Source: Streptomyces yatensis
Lineage (GTDB): Bacteria > Actinomycetota > Actinomycetes > Streptomycetales > Streptomycetaceae
Direction of reading: 5' to 3'
Length of the DNA: 64,000 bases
Assembly (NCBI RefSeq): GCF_018069625.1
Contig: NZ_CP072941.1
Span: forward strand, 1,922,001 to 1,986,000
Shown here: positions 9,315 to 17,347 of the stretch, piece by piece
Layout: each line of letters begins with the position of its first letter
How positions within the stretch are numbered: position 1 is the first letter of the stretch
Position numbers and translations under genes: made by a program
Notes under the pieces: model-generated
The model's input: the letters and a program-made list of their open reading frames with translations, nothing else
What the model was told of the DNA's origin: nothing
Database searches by the model: none

Positions 9315-9955
9315 AGCAGTCCCCTCTCGGTCAGCGTCCGGACCTCCGGCACCTCGAAGTCGTCGGGCTTGTGTCCGATGGTCGATACGAAGACCCGGCC
9401 CCGGCCCCAGGTCCTGGTCCACACCGCGGGCATCACCGCGGGCCGGTCGTGGAACTCGTCCGGCGGGAAGGAGGTGGTGGCCAGCACGTCGATGTGCGGG
9501 TCGGTGAGCACCCAGTACTGCTCGGAGTGGAGGGTGAAGTCGTCGAGCCCGGCGACGATGGGGTGGTCGGCGCGCTCGGGCGCGATCTCGTAGCCGTGGT
9601 CGAGGTAGCCGGGCGGGTGCATCACGAACGTGCCGCCGGTGAGCAGGTGGTAGCCGTGGTCGTGAAAGCAGTCGACGATGCCGCCGTGCCAGCCGGCCAG
9701 ACCGGTGCCGGCGCGGACCGCGGCGGCGAGGTTGGCGCTCTGCTCGCGGGTGATGCTGCCCATGGTCCAGCACTGGACGATCAGGTCGGTGGTGGTGAGG
9801 CGCTCCGGGTCGTCGTACACCGCGAGGTCCTCGGCGGTCTCGACGGTGAAGCCGTGATCCTTGAGGTACGGAACGAAGCTGTCGCTGATCGTCACGGGGT
9901 GATGCCCGTCCCAGCCGCCGCGGACGACCAGCGCCCGCCGGGTGTCGGTGGTCAA
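9299..9955 (-). CDS. ThuA-like domain protein
   Basis: 218 aa if started at the TTG at 9955. An upstream in-frame TTG at 10114 is unlikely because it coincides with a TTGACA -35 box. The sequence begins RRALVVRGGWDGHHP and shows the ThuA-like (class I glutamine amidotransferase-like) pattern, with LAGWHGGIVDCF and YWVLTDPHIDVLA. ThuA-like proteins are linked to disaccharide conversion together with a Gfo/Idh/MocA partner (ThuB), which is the next gene here. It is the promoter-proximal gene of the whole minus-strand sugar operon. Confidence 0.82.
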   Translation of the reverse strand: MTTDTRRALVVRGGWDGHHPVTISDSFVPYLKDHGFTVETAEDLAVYDDPERLTTTDLIVQCWTMGSITREQSANLAAAVRAGTGLAGWHGGIVDCFHDHGYHLLTGGTFVMHPPGYLDHGYEIAPERADHPIVAGLDDFTLHSEQYWVLTDPHIDVLATTSFPPDEFHDRPAVMPAVWTRTWGRGRVFVSTIGHKPDDFEVPEVRTLTERGLLWASR

Positions 9956-10084
9956 GGTGGATGCACGCTCCCATTCGTCACCGCGTGGCAGGACGCGGCT
10001 TTCGGGGTGGTCTGGGCCGCGCCCGGCAGGTCTGGCGGGAGAGGAGACGTGCCACCGATGGACGGTGCCGGTCGCGAGGTTGCG

Positions 10085-10114
10085 AACGTATGAACCGGCT
10101 CGGGTCTTTGTCAA
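10085..10114 (-). promoter_or_regulatory. Promoter of the ThuA-mannosidase-transporter operon
   Basis: On the minus strand a perfect -35 TTGACA (10114-10109) is followed after 18 bp by TACGTT (10090-10085), a good housekeeping-sigma promoter. The adjacent CAATACGTTG at 10101-10120 has CAA/TTG half-sites and might be a sugar-repressor site, but it is weak. No regulator gene is encoded in the locus. Confidence 0.6.
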
Positions 10115-10577
10115 TACGTTGTACTAAGTCGCTGCCCGGCGGTGGCTGCCGGGTGGTGCGCTCGGGCGGCGACACGAACGCGGCGAAGCCGTGGGCAAGT
10201 TTTTGCCATGCGGACGCGGTTGGCGGCCCTCCCCTGGCCGGGAGGATTTCCCGTATGCCATCGGGCCCCGCCGACCGGGGTTCCGCGCTGCGGCATACGG
10301 CAGCGAACCTGCCGGTCAGAGCCATATCGCAGGAGCTCTGCGACAGCGCGGCCGACTGTCCGGCCTCCTGTCGCGGCGTGGGCCGGACCACCCGCTCCGT
10401 CGGCATCCCGGTGGGACGTACGGGATCATGCCGTCGGGTCAACTCTCCCGCGCATCCGATGAATCGGGCCTGTCGACCGCATTGACGTAAGTCAATCGGA
10501 TGGACTTTCATATCCGCCCAGTGACGCCCTGAGGGCTCACCCGTCCCCGTCGCGCTCAGGCGAACGAGAGGTCATCC
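10115..10577. other. 463-bp gene-free divergent region
   Basis: This stretch separates the minus-strand sugar operon from the plus-strand secreted-hydrolase cluster. No reading frame in it has convincing protein-like composition. It carries the start of the ThuA promoter on the left and an AT-richer 70 bp on the right with a palindrome (listed separately) before the beta-helix gene. Confidence 0.6.
10481..10496. promoter_or_regulatory. Palindrome ATTGAC-GTAA-GTCAAT, candidate operator
   Basis: Perfect 6-bp arms with a 4-bp centre, about 80 bp upstream of the beta-helix hydrolase start. The left arm contains TTGACG, a plausible -35, so a bound repressor would block the promoter. The binding factor is unknown. 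Confidence 0.45.
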
Positions 10578-12440
10578 ATGCATCACCGCAGAGTCCGGCG
10601 ACTCTCCATCTGGGTCGCCGGTGTCGCACTGCTCGGCGCCCTCATCGACCTCCCCGGCACCGAAGGGCACGCGGAGGCCGCGGCCGGAGCCGGCTCCGAA
10701 GCCGAGGCCGCCGCCGAGGCCTTGGCCGCCGCCGGAGCCGAGGGCGCCGCCGAGGCCGGGGCCCGTACGCCCTTTGTGACCGTCGAGGCGGAGTCCGGGA
10801 CACTCGGCGGTGGCGCCAAGGTCCACGCCATCAAGCCGGGCGATCCCGCGCCCACCAAAGCCACTCCGGAGACCGAGGCATCCGGCTATGCCTATGCCGA
10901 GCTGGACCGGACCGGCCAGTCGGTGGCGGTGGTGAACAAGACCGGCAAGCAGGCCAATACGCTCGTCGTGCGCGCCTCCATCCCCGACGCGCCGCAGGGC
11001 GGCGGCATCGACGCCTCGCTGAACCTCTACGTCGACGGCACGTACCGCCAGGCGATCACGATCAGTTCCAAGCAGGCGTGGAACTACCGTCACGCCGCCA
11101 CCAACGCGGACGACCCGAACGCCGGCGGGGCGGCCTACCGCTTCTACAACGAATTCCCCGTCCGGGTCGAGGGCGCCCCGATCCCCGACGGCAGCACCAT
11201 CACGCTCAAGAAGGATGCCGCCAACACGGCCGCCTACTACGACGTGGACTCTCTCGACCTGGAGAACGTCGGGGACGCGCGCACCCGCCCCAAGGGCTCG
11301 CTCTCCGTGGTCGACTACGGCGCCGACCCGACGTTCGGGAAGGACTCGACGGTCGCCATCCAGAAGACCGTCGACACCGCCCGCGCACAGGGCACATCGG
11401 TCTGGATCCCGAAGGGCAAGTACCTCACCAACAGCTTCGACGGGGCCGCGCCATTGGACTTCACCGGCGTGACCGTGCGTGGCGCCGGCATGTGGTACAC
11501 CACGATCTACCGCAGGCCGCCGCTGCCGGCCAGGCAGCGCTCCCAGATCCTGGTCGGCTCCGGCACCCGGCTGAGCGACCTCCAGATCGACGCCAACGCC
11601 ATCTACCGTGACGTCCGCGGTCCCGGCGGCTCCGACTACGGCATCAACGCCAGCGGCGCCAAGGGCTGGCTGGTCGAACGGATCTGGACCCGGCACACGG
11701 ACGCCAACTGGCTGTCCGGCACGGGCGGGACCATCCGCGACAGCCGGACCGCGGACTCGTACGGCGATGGCTTCAACATCAACAACAGCAATACGCCCAG
11801 CCCGGACAAGCGCGGCGACGACATCACGGTCCAGAACAACTTCGCCCGCAACACCGGCGACGACTCCTTCGCCGTCTACTCCGACTCCGGCACCCATGGC
11901 GACAACGGCCAGTTGAGCGGCGCCCGGGTGCTGAACAACACCGCGATCGCGCCCTGGTGGGCCAATGGCCTCCGGATCGCCGGCGGCAAGGACATCCAGT
12001 TCAGGAACAACCTGGTGAAGAGCGTGTCCTCGAACAGCACGCTGGAGGTCGGCGTGTTCGGCGACTCGGGCCACCCGCTGGAATCCGCCACGGTCAGCGG
12101 AAACGTCCTGCTCGGTGGCGGCGGCTGGAACGGCCTCCGCCACGGGGTGCAGATCGGCTCGCCGTCTCCGACGTCGAACTTCCCCGACGCGTTCACGAAC
12201 GTCACGATGACGGACAACGTCATGCGGGGCGCGCTGCGCGCGGGCCTGTTCATCACCCGGAAGAACGTCAAGGTGACACTGCGGAACAACACGGTCGACG
12301 GCCCGGCGAACCAGGGCATCTGGGTCACCTCGGGAGTCACCGGGACCGGGACGTTCTCCGGCAACACGGTGCGGAACCTGCTGCCGGGGCAGGTCGAGCT
12401 CCAGAACGACTCGAAGGACACGTTCAAGATCACGGAATGA
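10578..12440 (+). CDS. Exported right-handed beta-helix glycoside hydrolase (GH87-like alpha-1,3-glucanase)
   Basis: 620 aa. An N-terminal signal peptide (RRVRRLSIWVAGVALLGALI) is followed by a low-complexity Ala/Glu/Gly linker at about 31-62. Next comes a carbohydrate-binding-like beta-sandwich (VEAESGTLGGGAK to YYDVDSLDLENVG, about 70-225), then a pectate-lyase-type beta-helix. The blocks VWIPKGKYL, VTVRGAGMWYTTIYR, SYGDGFNINNSN and NTGDDSFA resemble mycodextranase/alpha-1,3-glucanase (GH87) enzymes, where Asp residues of the GDG and GDD motifs are catalytic. GH87 is my best family call, but another beta-helix polysaccharidase is possible. It is the first of a run of exported carbohydrate-active proteins. 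Confidence 0.75.
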   Translation: MHHRRVRRLSIWVAGVALLGALIDLPGTEGHAEAAAGAGSEAEAAAEALAAAGAEGAAEAGARTPFVTVEAESGTLGGGAKVHAIKPGDPAPTKATPETEASGYAYAELDRTGQSVAVVNKTGKQANTLVVRASIPDAPQGGGIDASLNLYVDGTYRQAITISSKQAWNYRHAATNADDPNAGGAAYRFYNEFPVRVEGAPIPDGSTITLKKDAANTAAYYDVDSLDLENVGDARTRPKGSLSVVDYGADPTFGKDSTVAIQKTVDTARAQGTSVWIPKGKYLTNSFDGAAPLDFTGVTVRGAGMWYTTIYRRPPLPARQRSQILVGSGTRLSDLQIDANAIYRDVRGPGGSDYGINASGAKGWLVERIWTRHTDANWLSGTGGTIRDSRTADSYGDGFNINNSNTPSPDKRGDDITVQNNFARNTGDDSFAVYSDSGTHGDNGQLSGARVLNNTAIAPWWANGLRIAGGKDIQFRNNLVKSVSSNSTLEVGVFGDSGHPLESATVSGNVLLGGGGWNGLRHGVQIGSPSPTSNFPDAFTNVTMTDNVMRGALRAGLFITRKNVKVTLRNNTVDGPANQGIWVTSGVTGTGTFSGNTVRNLLPGQVELQNDSKDTFKITE

Positions 12441-12504
12441 TGTGCACGCGGCCTTCGCTCCCCGCCCGCGCACGCGACGCGATCCCACGCATTTCCTTAC
12501 TCCC

Positions 12505-12526
12505 GGCACTCGGTGACCGAGGTGCC
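12505..12526 (+). terminator. Hairpin after the beta-helix gene
   Basis: GGCACTCGGT pairs with ACCGAGGTGCC around a one-base loop region with one bulge, 65 bp after the stop. There is no U-tract, as is common in streptomycetes. It could terminate transcription or merely fold in the leader of the next gene. Confidence 0.35.
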
Positions 12527-12588
12527 ATCTCGCGCCCGAGAGCGCGCGCATCCCCACACCCCTTCGCAGCCGTCTTCACAGGAGTCCC

Positions 12589-13347
12589 ATGAATGCCACC
12601 ATGTCCAGACGCGCGGCCCTTCTCGGCGGCGCCTTCGTGGCCGCCGATCTCGTACTGCGATCGACCCCAGCGTCGGCGGACACCCCAGGAGAGTCCAACG
12701 GCGGTGTGCGCGTCATGCCGCTCGGCGATTCCATCACCGACGGATTCACCCCCTACCCCGGCGGGTACCGCGTCGGTCTCTGGCAGCGTCTGGCAGCCGG
12801 CGGCTACACCGTGGACTTCGTCGGCTCCCAGTCCAACGGCCCCACCGAGCTCGGCGATCACGACCATGAGGGCCACTCCGGCTGGCGCATCGACCAACTG
12901 GACGCCGACATCAACACCTGGCTCCGGCAGAGCGACCCCCGCACGGTCCTGTTACTCATCGGCACCAACGACCTCAACCAGAACCATGACATCGCCAAAG
13001 CGCCCGCACGCCTGTCGCTGCTGATCGACCACATCCGGGCCGCCAAACCGAGGTGCGAGCTGTTCGTCGCGACCGTTCCGCCGCAGTCCAACGCCACCCT
13101 CGAGAGCAGGGTCAGGGCATACAACGCGGCGATTCCCCAGATCGTGGCCTCGAAGGGGCCGCACACGCATCTGGTGAAGATCTACGACGCGATGACCACC
13201 GCGGATCTCGCCGACGGCATTCACCCGACCCGGGCCGGCTACGGGAAGATGGCCGCCGTCTGGTACGGGGCGCTGCGCGCGGTTCCCGGCTCGCTTGTGC
13301 CGCTTCCTCCGAGCTCGTCTCACACACAGCGCCAGGCAAGGAGCTGA
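12589..13347 (+). CDS. Exported SGNH/GDSL-type hydrolase (paralogue 1)
   Basis: 252 aa with an N-terminal SRRAALLGGAFVAADLVL segment, a probable Tat-type export signal ending near ASADTP. SGNH blocks are complete: nucleophile Ser in MPLGDSITDG (about 47), oxyanion Asn in LLIGTNDLNQ, and catalytic Asp/His in DLADGIHPTRAGY. Such enzymes deacylate esters, often acetyl groups on polysaccharides. A near-copy lacking the signal lies at 14763-15491, with the GH71/99-like gene in between. The stop is two bases from the next start, so the two are likely co-transcribed. Confidence 0.9.
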   Translation: MNATMSRRAALLGGAFVAADLVLRSTPASADTPGESNGGVRVMPLGDSITDGFTPYPGGYRVGLWQRLAAGGYTVDFVGSQSNGPTELGDHDHEGHSGWRIDQLDADINTWLRQSDPRTVLLLIGTNDLNQNHDIAKAPARLSLLIDHIRAAKPRCELFVATVPPQSNATLESRVRAYNAAIPQIVASKGPHTHLVKIYDAMTTADLADGIHPTRAGYGKMAAVWYGALRAVPGSLVPLPPSSSHTQRQARS

Positions 13348-13348
13348 C

Positions 13349-14683
13349 ATGGCTGAACACTCCCACAACCGGCGGAGTTTCCTGCGCGGTACCGGCGCTC
13401 TCGGCGTCGCAGGGGCAGCGGCCTGGACCGGAATCGGCGGTCTCACACCCGCCGATGCGCGGACCGGAAGTGGCTCGGGCCCGCGCCCCGCACCAGAGCA
13501 CATGCGGACGTATGCGGCCGACGCGGTCAAGGGAAAGGTGTACGTGGGGTACCAGGGGTGGTTCGCCGCCGCCGGCGACGGCTCTCCGATCAACGCCTGG
13601 ACGCACTGGTCCAAGGGCACCACACCGTCCCCCGGCAACCAGACGTTCGAGCTCTACCCGGATATCTCGGCCTATCCCGCCGGGTCCCTCTTCCCGACGG
13701 GGTACGCCCGGCTGGGCAACGGCAAGCCCGCCACCTTGTTCAGCTCCTACTCCACCGCGGTCATCGACCAGCACTTCCGCTGGATGCGGCAGTACGGGAT
13801 AGACGGCGCGGCCCTCCAGCGTTTCGGCAGTGACATCGTCGCCGTCGGCCGGCCGCGCTTCGAACAACGCAATGACATCCAGAGCAGGGCACGTGACGCG
13901 GCGCAGAAGTACGGGCGCGGCTTCTACATCGAGTACGACATCAGCGGCCTGAACGACACCAATCTGGTGGCCACGATCCAGAGCGACTGGACCAACACCA
14001 TCAACGGCACGCTGCGCCTTCCCGATTCCCCGGCCTACACGCGCGAGGGCGGAAAGCCCGTCGTCCACCTGTGGGGCCTCGGCTTCACCAACCGCCCCGG
14101 CACCGTCAACAGCTGCCTTGAACTGGTCAATTGGTTCAAGAGCAAGGGCGCCTATGTCATCGGGGGCGTTCCCCGGGGCTGGCGCACCGATGCCAATGCC
14201 AAGCCCGGCTTCGGTCCCGTCTACGCCGCCCTGAACATGGTCTCTCCCTGGAACGTCGGCAACGCCACCGTGGACCAGAAGCTGTTCGACGATGACATGG
14301 CCGAGCTGAGGGCGCGCGGGCAGGACTACCAGCCCGTGATCTATCCCGGATTCGCCTGGTCCAACTGGAAGGAGGGAGCCCCGCGCAACGAGATCCCGCG
14401 CAGGGCCGGTGACTTCATGTGGCAGCAGGCCGTGGCCGCCGCCCGGTGCGGCACCAAGTCCGCCTTCATCGCCATGTTCGACGAGTACGACGAGGCCACC
14501 GCCATCGCACCGGCCGCGACGGACACGTCGATGATCCCCGCCAACCAGTACTTCCTCACCCTGGACGCCGACGGGACGAGCGTCTCCTCCGACTTCTATC
14601 TGCGCCTGGCGGGCGCCGTCACCAAGATGATCAACGGGTCGACCGGCATCAGCCCCACCGTGCCGATCCCGCCGAAGGTCTGA
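13349..14683 (+). CDS. Exported GH71/GH99-like (endo-glycosidase-fold) protein
   Basis: 444 aa from the ATG with AAGGAG seven bases upstream. The Tat signal is NRRSFLRGTGALGVAGAAAW. The mature protein has the TIM-barrel pattern of the GH71/99-like group annotated in streptomycetes: VYVGYQGWFAAAGDG, AWTHWSKGTTPSPG, YGIDGAALQRFG, FYIEYDISG and FIAMFDEYDEATAI. GH99 enzymes are endo-mannosidases/mannanases and GH71 enzymes alpha-1,3-glucanases, so either would suit its neighbours. The Asp/Glu of FDEYDE is conserved in the group. A strong hairpin follows the stop. Confidence 0.8.
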   Translation: MAEHSHNRRSFLRGTGALGVAGAAAWTGIGGLTPADARTGSGSGPRPAPEHMRTYAADAVKGKVYVGYQGWFAAAGDGSPINAWTHWSKGTTPSPGNQTFELYPDISAYPAGSLFPTGYARLGNGKPATLFSSYSTAVIDQHFRWMRQYGIDGAALQRFGSDIVAVGRPRFEQRNDIQSRARDAAQKYGRGFYIEYDISGLNDTNLVATIQSDWTNTINGTLRLPDSPAYTREGGKPVVHLWGLGFTNRPGTVNSCLELVNWFKSKGAYVIGGVPRGWRTDANAKPGFGPVYAALNMVSPWNVGNATVDQKLFDDDMAELRARGQDYQPVIYPGFAWSNWKEGAPRNEIPRRAGDFMWQQAVAAARCGTKSAFIAMFDEYDEATAIAPAATDTSMIPANQYFLTLDADGTSVSSDFYLRLAGAVTKMINGSTGISPTVPIPPKV

Positions 14684-14690
14684 CCGAGCT

Positions 14691-14730
14691 GCCGTAGGCG
14701 GGAGGAGACCTGAGTCCCTCCCCCTACGGC
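14691..14730 (+). terminator. Strong hairpin after the GH71/99-like gene
   Basis: GCCGTAGG(C)GGGAGG pairs with CCTCCCCCTACGGC: a 14-bp stem with one bulged C, starting seven bases after the stop. No T-run follows. Some read-through into the second SGNH gene at 14763 is still possible. Confidence 0.7.
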
Positions 14731-14762
14731 CTTCAACCGCCCGCGTCCCCAAGGAGCCCTTC

Positions 14763-15491
14763 GTGGCAGCGCCACTCAACCCTCATGGCCACTCCAGCAC
14801 GTCCGCGGGAAGGGTGCGCATCATGCCCCTGGGTGATTCCATCACCGATGGGCACCACGCCTACCCCGGTGGCTACCGCGTCGCACTCGGGCAGCGGCTG
14901 GCCGCGGACGGCCATGCCGTCGACTTCGTCGGCTCCCTCGCCAACGGCCCGGTCGAACTGGGCAGCCGCCACCACGAAGGACACTCCGGCTGGCGCATCG
15001 GCCAGGTGGACGCACACGTACGGGCATGGCTGCGGCACAGTGTCCCCCACACCGTGTTGCTGCTGATCGGCACGAACGACATGAACGAGCATCACGACGC
15101 CGTGCGGGCCCCGACGCGCCTGGCCCGGCTGATCGACCACATCCAGGAGGCCCGGCCGGCCTGTGAGGTGTTCGTCGCCACGGTTCCGCCGCAGTCCGAT
15201 CCCATACGGGAGCGGCGAGTCACGGCCTACAACGCGGCCCTTCCCGAGGTGGTCGCCGCCAAGGGGCAGCGGGTGCATCTCGTGCGCATGTACGACGCGT
15301 TGACCACCGCCGACCTCGCGGACGGCATGCACCCCAACCAGGCGGGTCACGAGAAGATGGCCCGGGTATGGCACGGCGCCCTTCGTTCCGTACCCGCCGC
15401 GCTCATGCCGGCGGTGTCGAGCCCGGCCACATGCCGGGCGCCCCGTCCGCCGACCCTGGGCGGACCCGACGGTGTCCTCGGGGGCCGGTGA
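14763..15491 (+). CDS. SGNH/GDSL-type hydrolase (paralogue 2, no export signal)
   Basis: 242 aa from a GTG with AAGGAG at good spacing. It matches the 12589 gene block for block: MPLGDSITDG, GGYRVALGQRLA, DFVGSLANGPVELG, HEGHSGWRIGQ, LLIGTNDMNEHHD, FVATVPPQSDP and DLADGMHPNQAGH, so a local duplication is likely. It starts directly at the catalytic domain with only about 18 residues before it and no signal peptide. It is therefore cytoplasmic or uses another route. The C-terminal 30 residues are Pro/Ala-rich and unlike the paralogue, perhaps because the 3' end was replaced near the enolase relic. Confidence 0.85.
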   Translation: MAAPLNPHGHSSTSAGRVRIMPLGDSITDGHHAYPGGYRVALGQRLAADGHAVDFVGSLANGPVELGSRHHEGHSGWRIGQVDAHVRAWLRHSVPHTVLLLIGTNDMNEHHDAVRAPTRLARLIDHIQEARPACEVFVATVPPQSDPIRERRVTAYNAALPEVVAAKGQRVHLVRMYDALTTADLADGMHPNQAGHEKMARVWHGALRSVPAALMPAVSSPATCRAPRPPTLGGPDGVLGGR

Positions 15492-15530
15492 GACGACGAC
15501 CAGCCTGCGAGAGCGGCGACTTCTTCGGTG

Positions 15531-15667
15531 CACGGCCTGGACTTCCAGGAGTTCATGATCGCCCCGATCGGCGCGGCCACCTTCGCCGAGGCCGTCCGTA
15601 GGAACTGGGCACCCAGGCCCGCTACGCCGGCCGCGAGGCGCTCGGCTTGCGACGGCCACGACCGTGA
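15531..15667 (+). pseudogene. Relic of an enolase gene with a large internal deletion
   Basis: One frame reads HGLDFQEFMIAPIGAATFAE (15531 on), the conserved enolase stretch between the N-terminal domain and the barrel. The frame then shifts at about 15600. The next frame gives ELGTQARYAGREAL to a TGA at 15667, matching the enolase C-terminus (IEEELGxxAxYAGRxAF). About 200 residues that should lie between are gone and there is no start region. It is a non-functional remnant; a deletion between two points of one ancestral gene explains it best. Confidence 0.75.
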
Positions 15668-15862
15668 CGCGATCACCTCACATCTGACGGCGGTGACACA
15701 TTCCGGCAACACGAGGGAAATTCCTGGCGACATGCAGCTGAACGCGAAAGGGGAATTCGAAAAGATCGCTGAAGAGGGCATCGGCGTGGCACAACCCCGC
15801 GCGGAATTTCCACGTCAAAACGGGTGATCGGAAATCAGATCCACTCCCCACGGAGGTTTTTC

Positions 15863-16687
15863 GTGTCCACCCTTGGCCCGCGTTCCCGCCGCGTCCGCCC
15901 GGTCGGCGTCGCCGCCTTACTGGCCGTCGCGGCCAGCACCGGACTCTTCGCCTGGAACGCCCAGGCCGCCACCTCGTCCGCGTCGTCACCGGTGTCCTCG
16001 GCCGCGTCGCCGGCCACCGTGACCGCCGCCGACGGAGTGATGGCCTACACGGCGGCCGACGGCCAGACCAACAAGCTCACCATCAAGCGGGTCAGCGAGA
16101 CCGACACCACGCTGACCTTCGGTGTCGACGACGTCGTCGAGATCACCGCCGGCACCGGCTGCACCCACCCCACCGCCACCGATCTGACGTATGTGACCTG
16201 CACCGTGCCGGTCCCCGACCCGGACCACCCGGGCGACCAGGGCAACGTCGTACTCGGCGACGGCAATGACACCGTCAAGATCTCCGGCGGCGATGTGAAC
16301 GTGGACGGCGGGGCCGGGGACGACACCATCAACGGCGCTTCCGTCGCGGTGGGCGGCGACGGCGACGACACCATCAGCCACACCACGAACGCGAACGGCA
16401 ACGCCGGCAACGACACCATCACCGACTCGTACGCGGCATGGGCCGGGGACGGCGACGACACCGTCATCGGCGATGACGTGGCCAACGAGATCTACGGCGG
16501 CCCCGGCAAGGACTACCTCGACGGCGCCGGCAACGATGACTCGATCGACGGTGAAGAGGGCGACGACACCATCAAGGGCGGGGCGGGCAACGACTACCTC
16601 TTCGGCGGCCCCGGCCAGGACGACATCGACGGCGGCGCCGGCGACAACGTCATCGACCAGGACGGATCCATCCCTGAGGGGTTCTGA
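15863..16687 (+). CDS. Exported calcium-binding repeat protein (hemolysin/RTX-type repeats)
   Basis: 274 aa from a GTG with GGAGG six bases upstream. A signal peptide (VGVAALLAVAASTGLFAW, cleavage near AQAATS) leads to a beta-rich region and then nonapeptide-like repeats: GDGNDTV, GGAGDDTI, GDGDDTI, GNAGNDTI, GDGDDTV, GGPGKDYL, GEEGDDTI, GGAGNDYL, GGPGQDDI and GGAGDN. These GGxGxDxux repeats fold into a Ca-binding parallel beta-roll outside the cell. No enzymatic domain is attached and no type I secretion genes are nearby, so it is probably a Sec-exported structural or adhesion protein. A strong terminator follows. Confidence 0.85.
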   Translation: MSTLGPRSRRVRPVGVAALLAVAASTGLFAWNAQAATSSASSPVSSAASPATVTAADGVMAYTAADGQTNKLTIKRVSETDTTLTFGVDDVVEITAGTGCTHPTATDLTYVTCTVPVPDPDHPGDQGNVVLGDGNDTVKISGGDVNVDGGAGDDTINGASVAVGGDGDDTISHTTNANGNAGNDTITDSYAAWAGDGDDTVIGDDVANEIYGGPGKDYLDGAGNDDSIDGEEGDDTIKGGAGNDYLFGGPGQDDIDGGAGDNVIDQDGSIPEGF

Positions 16688-16734
16688 GGGGACCTGAGGA
16701 GACCGCAAGGGGTCTCAGGGACCTGAACAACACA

Positions 16735-16765
16735 ACGGCCCGGGGCGGACGACGACCCGGGCCGT
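16735..16765. terminator. Perfect 10-bp hairpin after the Ca-binding repeat gene
   Basis: ACGGCCCGGG pairs with CCCGGGCCGT across an 11-base loop, about 50 bp past the stop, followed by TCC. It lies between the repeat protein gene and the minus-strand oxidoreductase relic and can act in both directions. Confidence 0.75.
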
Positions 16766-16789
16766 TCCGCCGCCGGGCGGACAACGGAA

Positions 16790-17146
16790 CTCTAACGTCG
16801 AACACCAGGTGGGCTCCCCCGACGTCCTCCAGGGCGTCGTTCTCGAGGTCGACGAACTCCTGCGCCCCGAAGTCGAGTGCCGTCTGCCGGTCGGCAGCGC
16901 GCCCGGTGCCGAGCCATAGCCGAGAGCGGTGACCACCCCGGCAAGTTCATGCCCGGGAATCGACGGTGTCCGGTCGCGATTGAGGCGATCGGTCCAGCTC
17001 GAGGGCCACATCAGCTCACCCGGGGTGAAGCCCGACGCATGAACCCGAACGAGTACGTCGTTTCCCGCGGGGGCCGGCTCCGGCCGCTCGACGAGCGTCA
17101 TCCCAGCCGTTCCCGCGGCCTGGTCCGTCACCACGATCGCTTTCAT
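16790..17146 (-). pseudogene. Decayed zinc-type quinone/alcohol oxidoreductase (MDR family)
   Basis: The 5' part is intact: an ATG at 17146 with AAGGA, then MKAIVVTDQAAGTAGMTLVE and further on VRVHASGFTPGELMW and IPGHELAGVVTALGYG, the N-terminal GroES-like domain of medium-chain dehydrogenases. After about 78 residues homology stops. Another frame then gives ALDFGAQEFVDLENDALEDV and GGAHLVFDVR, a piece of the cofactor-domain region. Roughly 100 residues are deleted and the frame is broken, and the C-terminus is missing. It will not make a working enzyme. Confidence 0.75.
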
Positions 17147-17347
17147 TCCGCATCCTTCCTGGATCCTCGCCACCTTCCCAGCCGGCCATTGTCAGCGGTC
17201 GGCCGGGAAGGCGAATGCGCGATGTAAAAGCTTTTCCTCGGATATCGGCGATTCCTGGGCACGCTTGAACGCACTGGATTGAGCTCGATATGTACAGGGG
17301 CGCTTCAAAGACGTTGAGGGGCGCGGCAGCCTCGTACGCTCGTCTCT

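Noticed and set aside
9956..10114. Extended start of the ThuA-like protein at 10114
   Set aside because: This TTG is part of a TTGACA -35 box with a -10 18 bp away, so the region is promoter, not coding.
15528..15827. A 99-codon plus-strand gene between the second SGNH gene and the repeat gene
   Set aside because: Its first 25 codons are an enolase fragment and the rest is unrelated; the frame is broken, so a relic is more likely than a gene.
16715..17173. A complete 152-aa oxidoreductase gene on the minus strand
   Set aside because: Only the first 78 residues fit the MDR family; the rest is out of frame with the surviving cofactor-domain piece.
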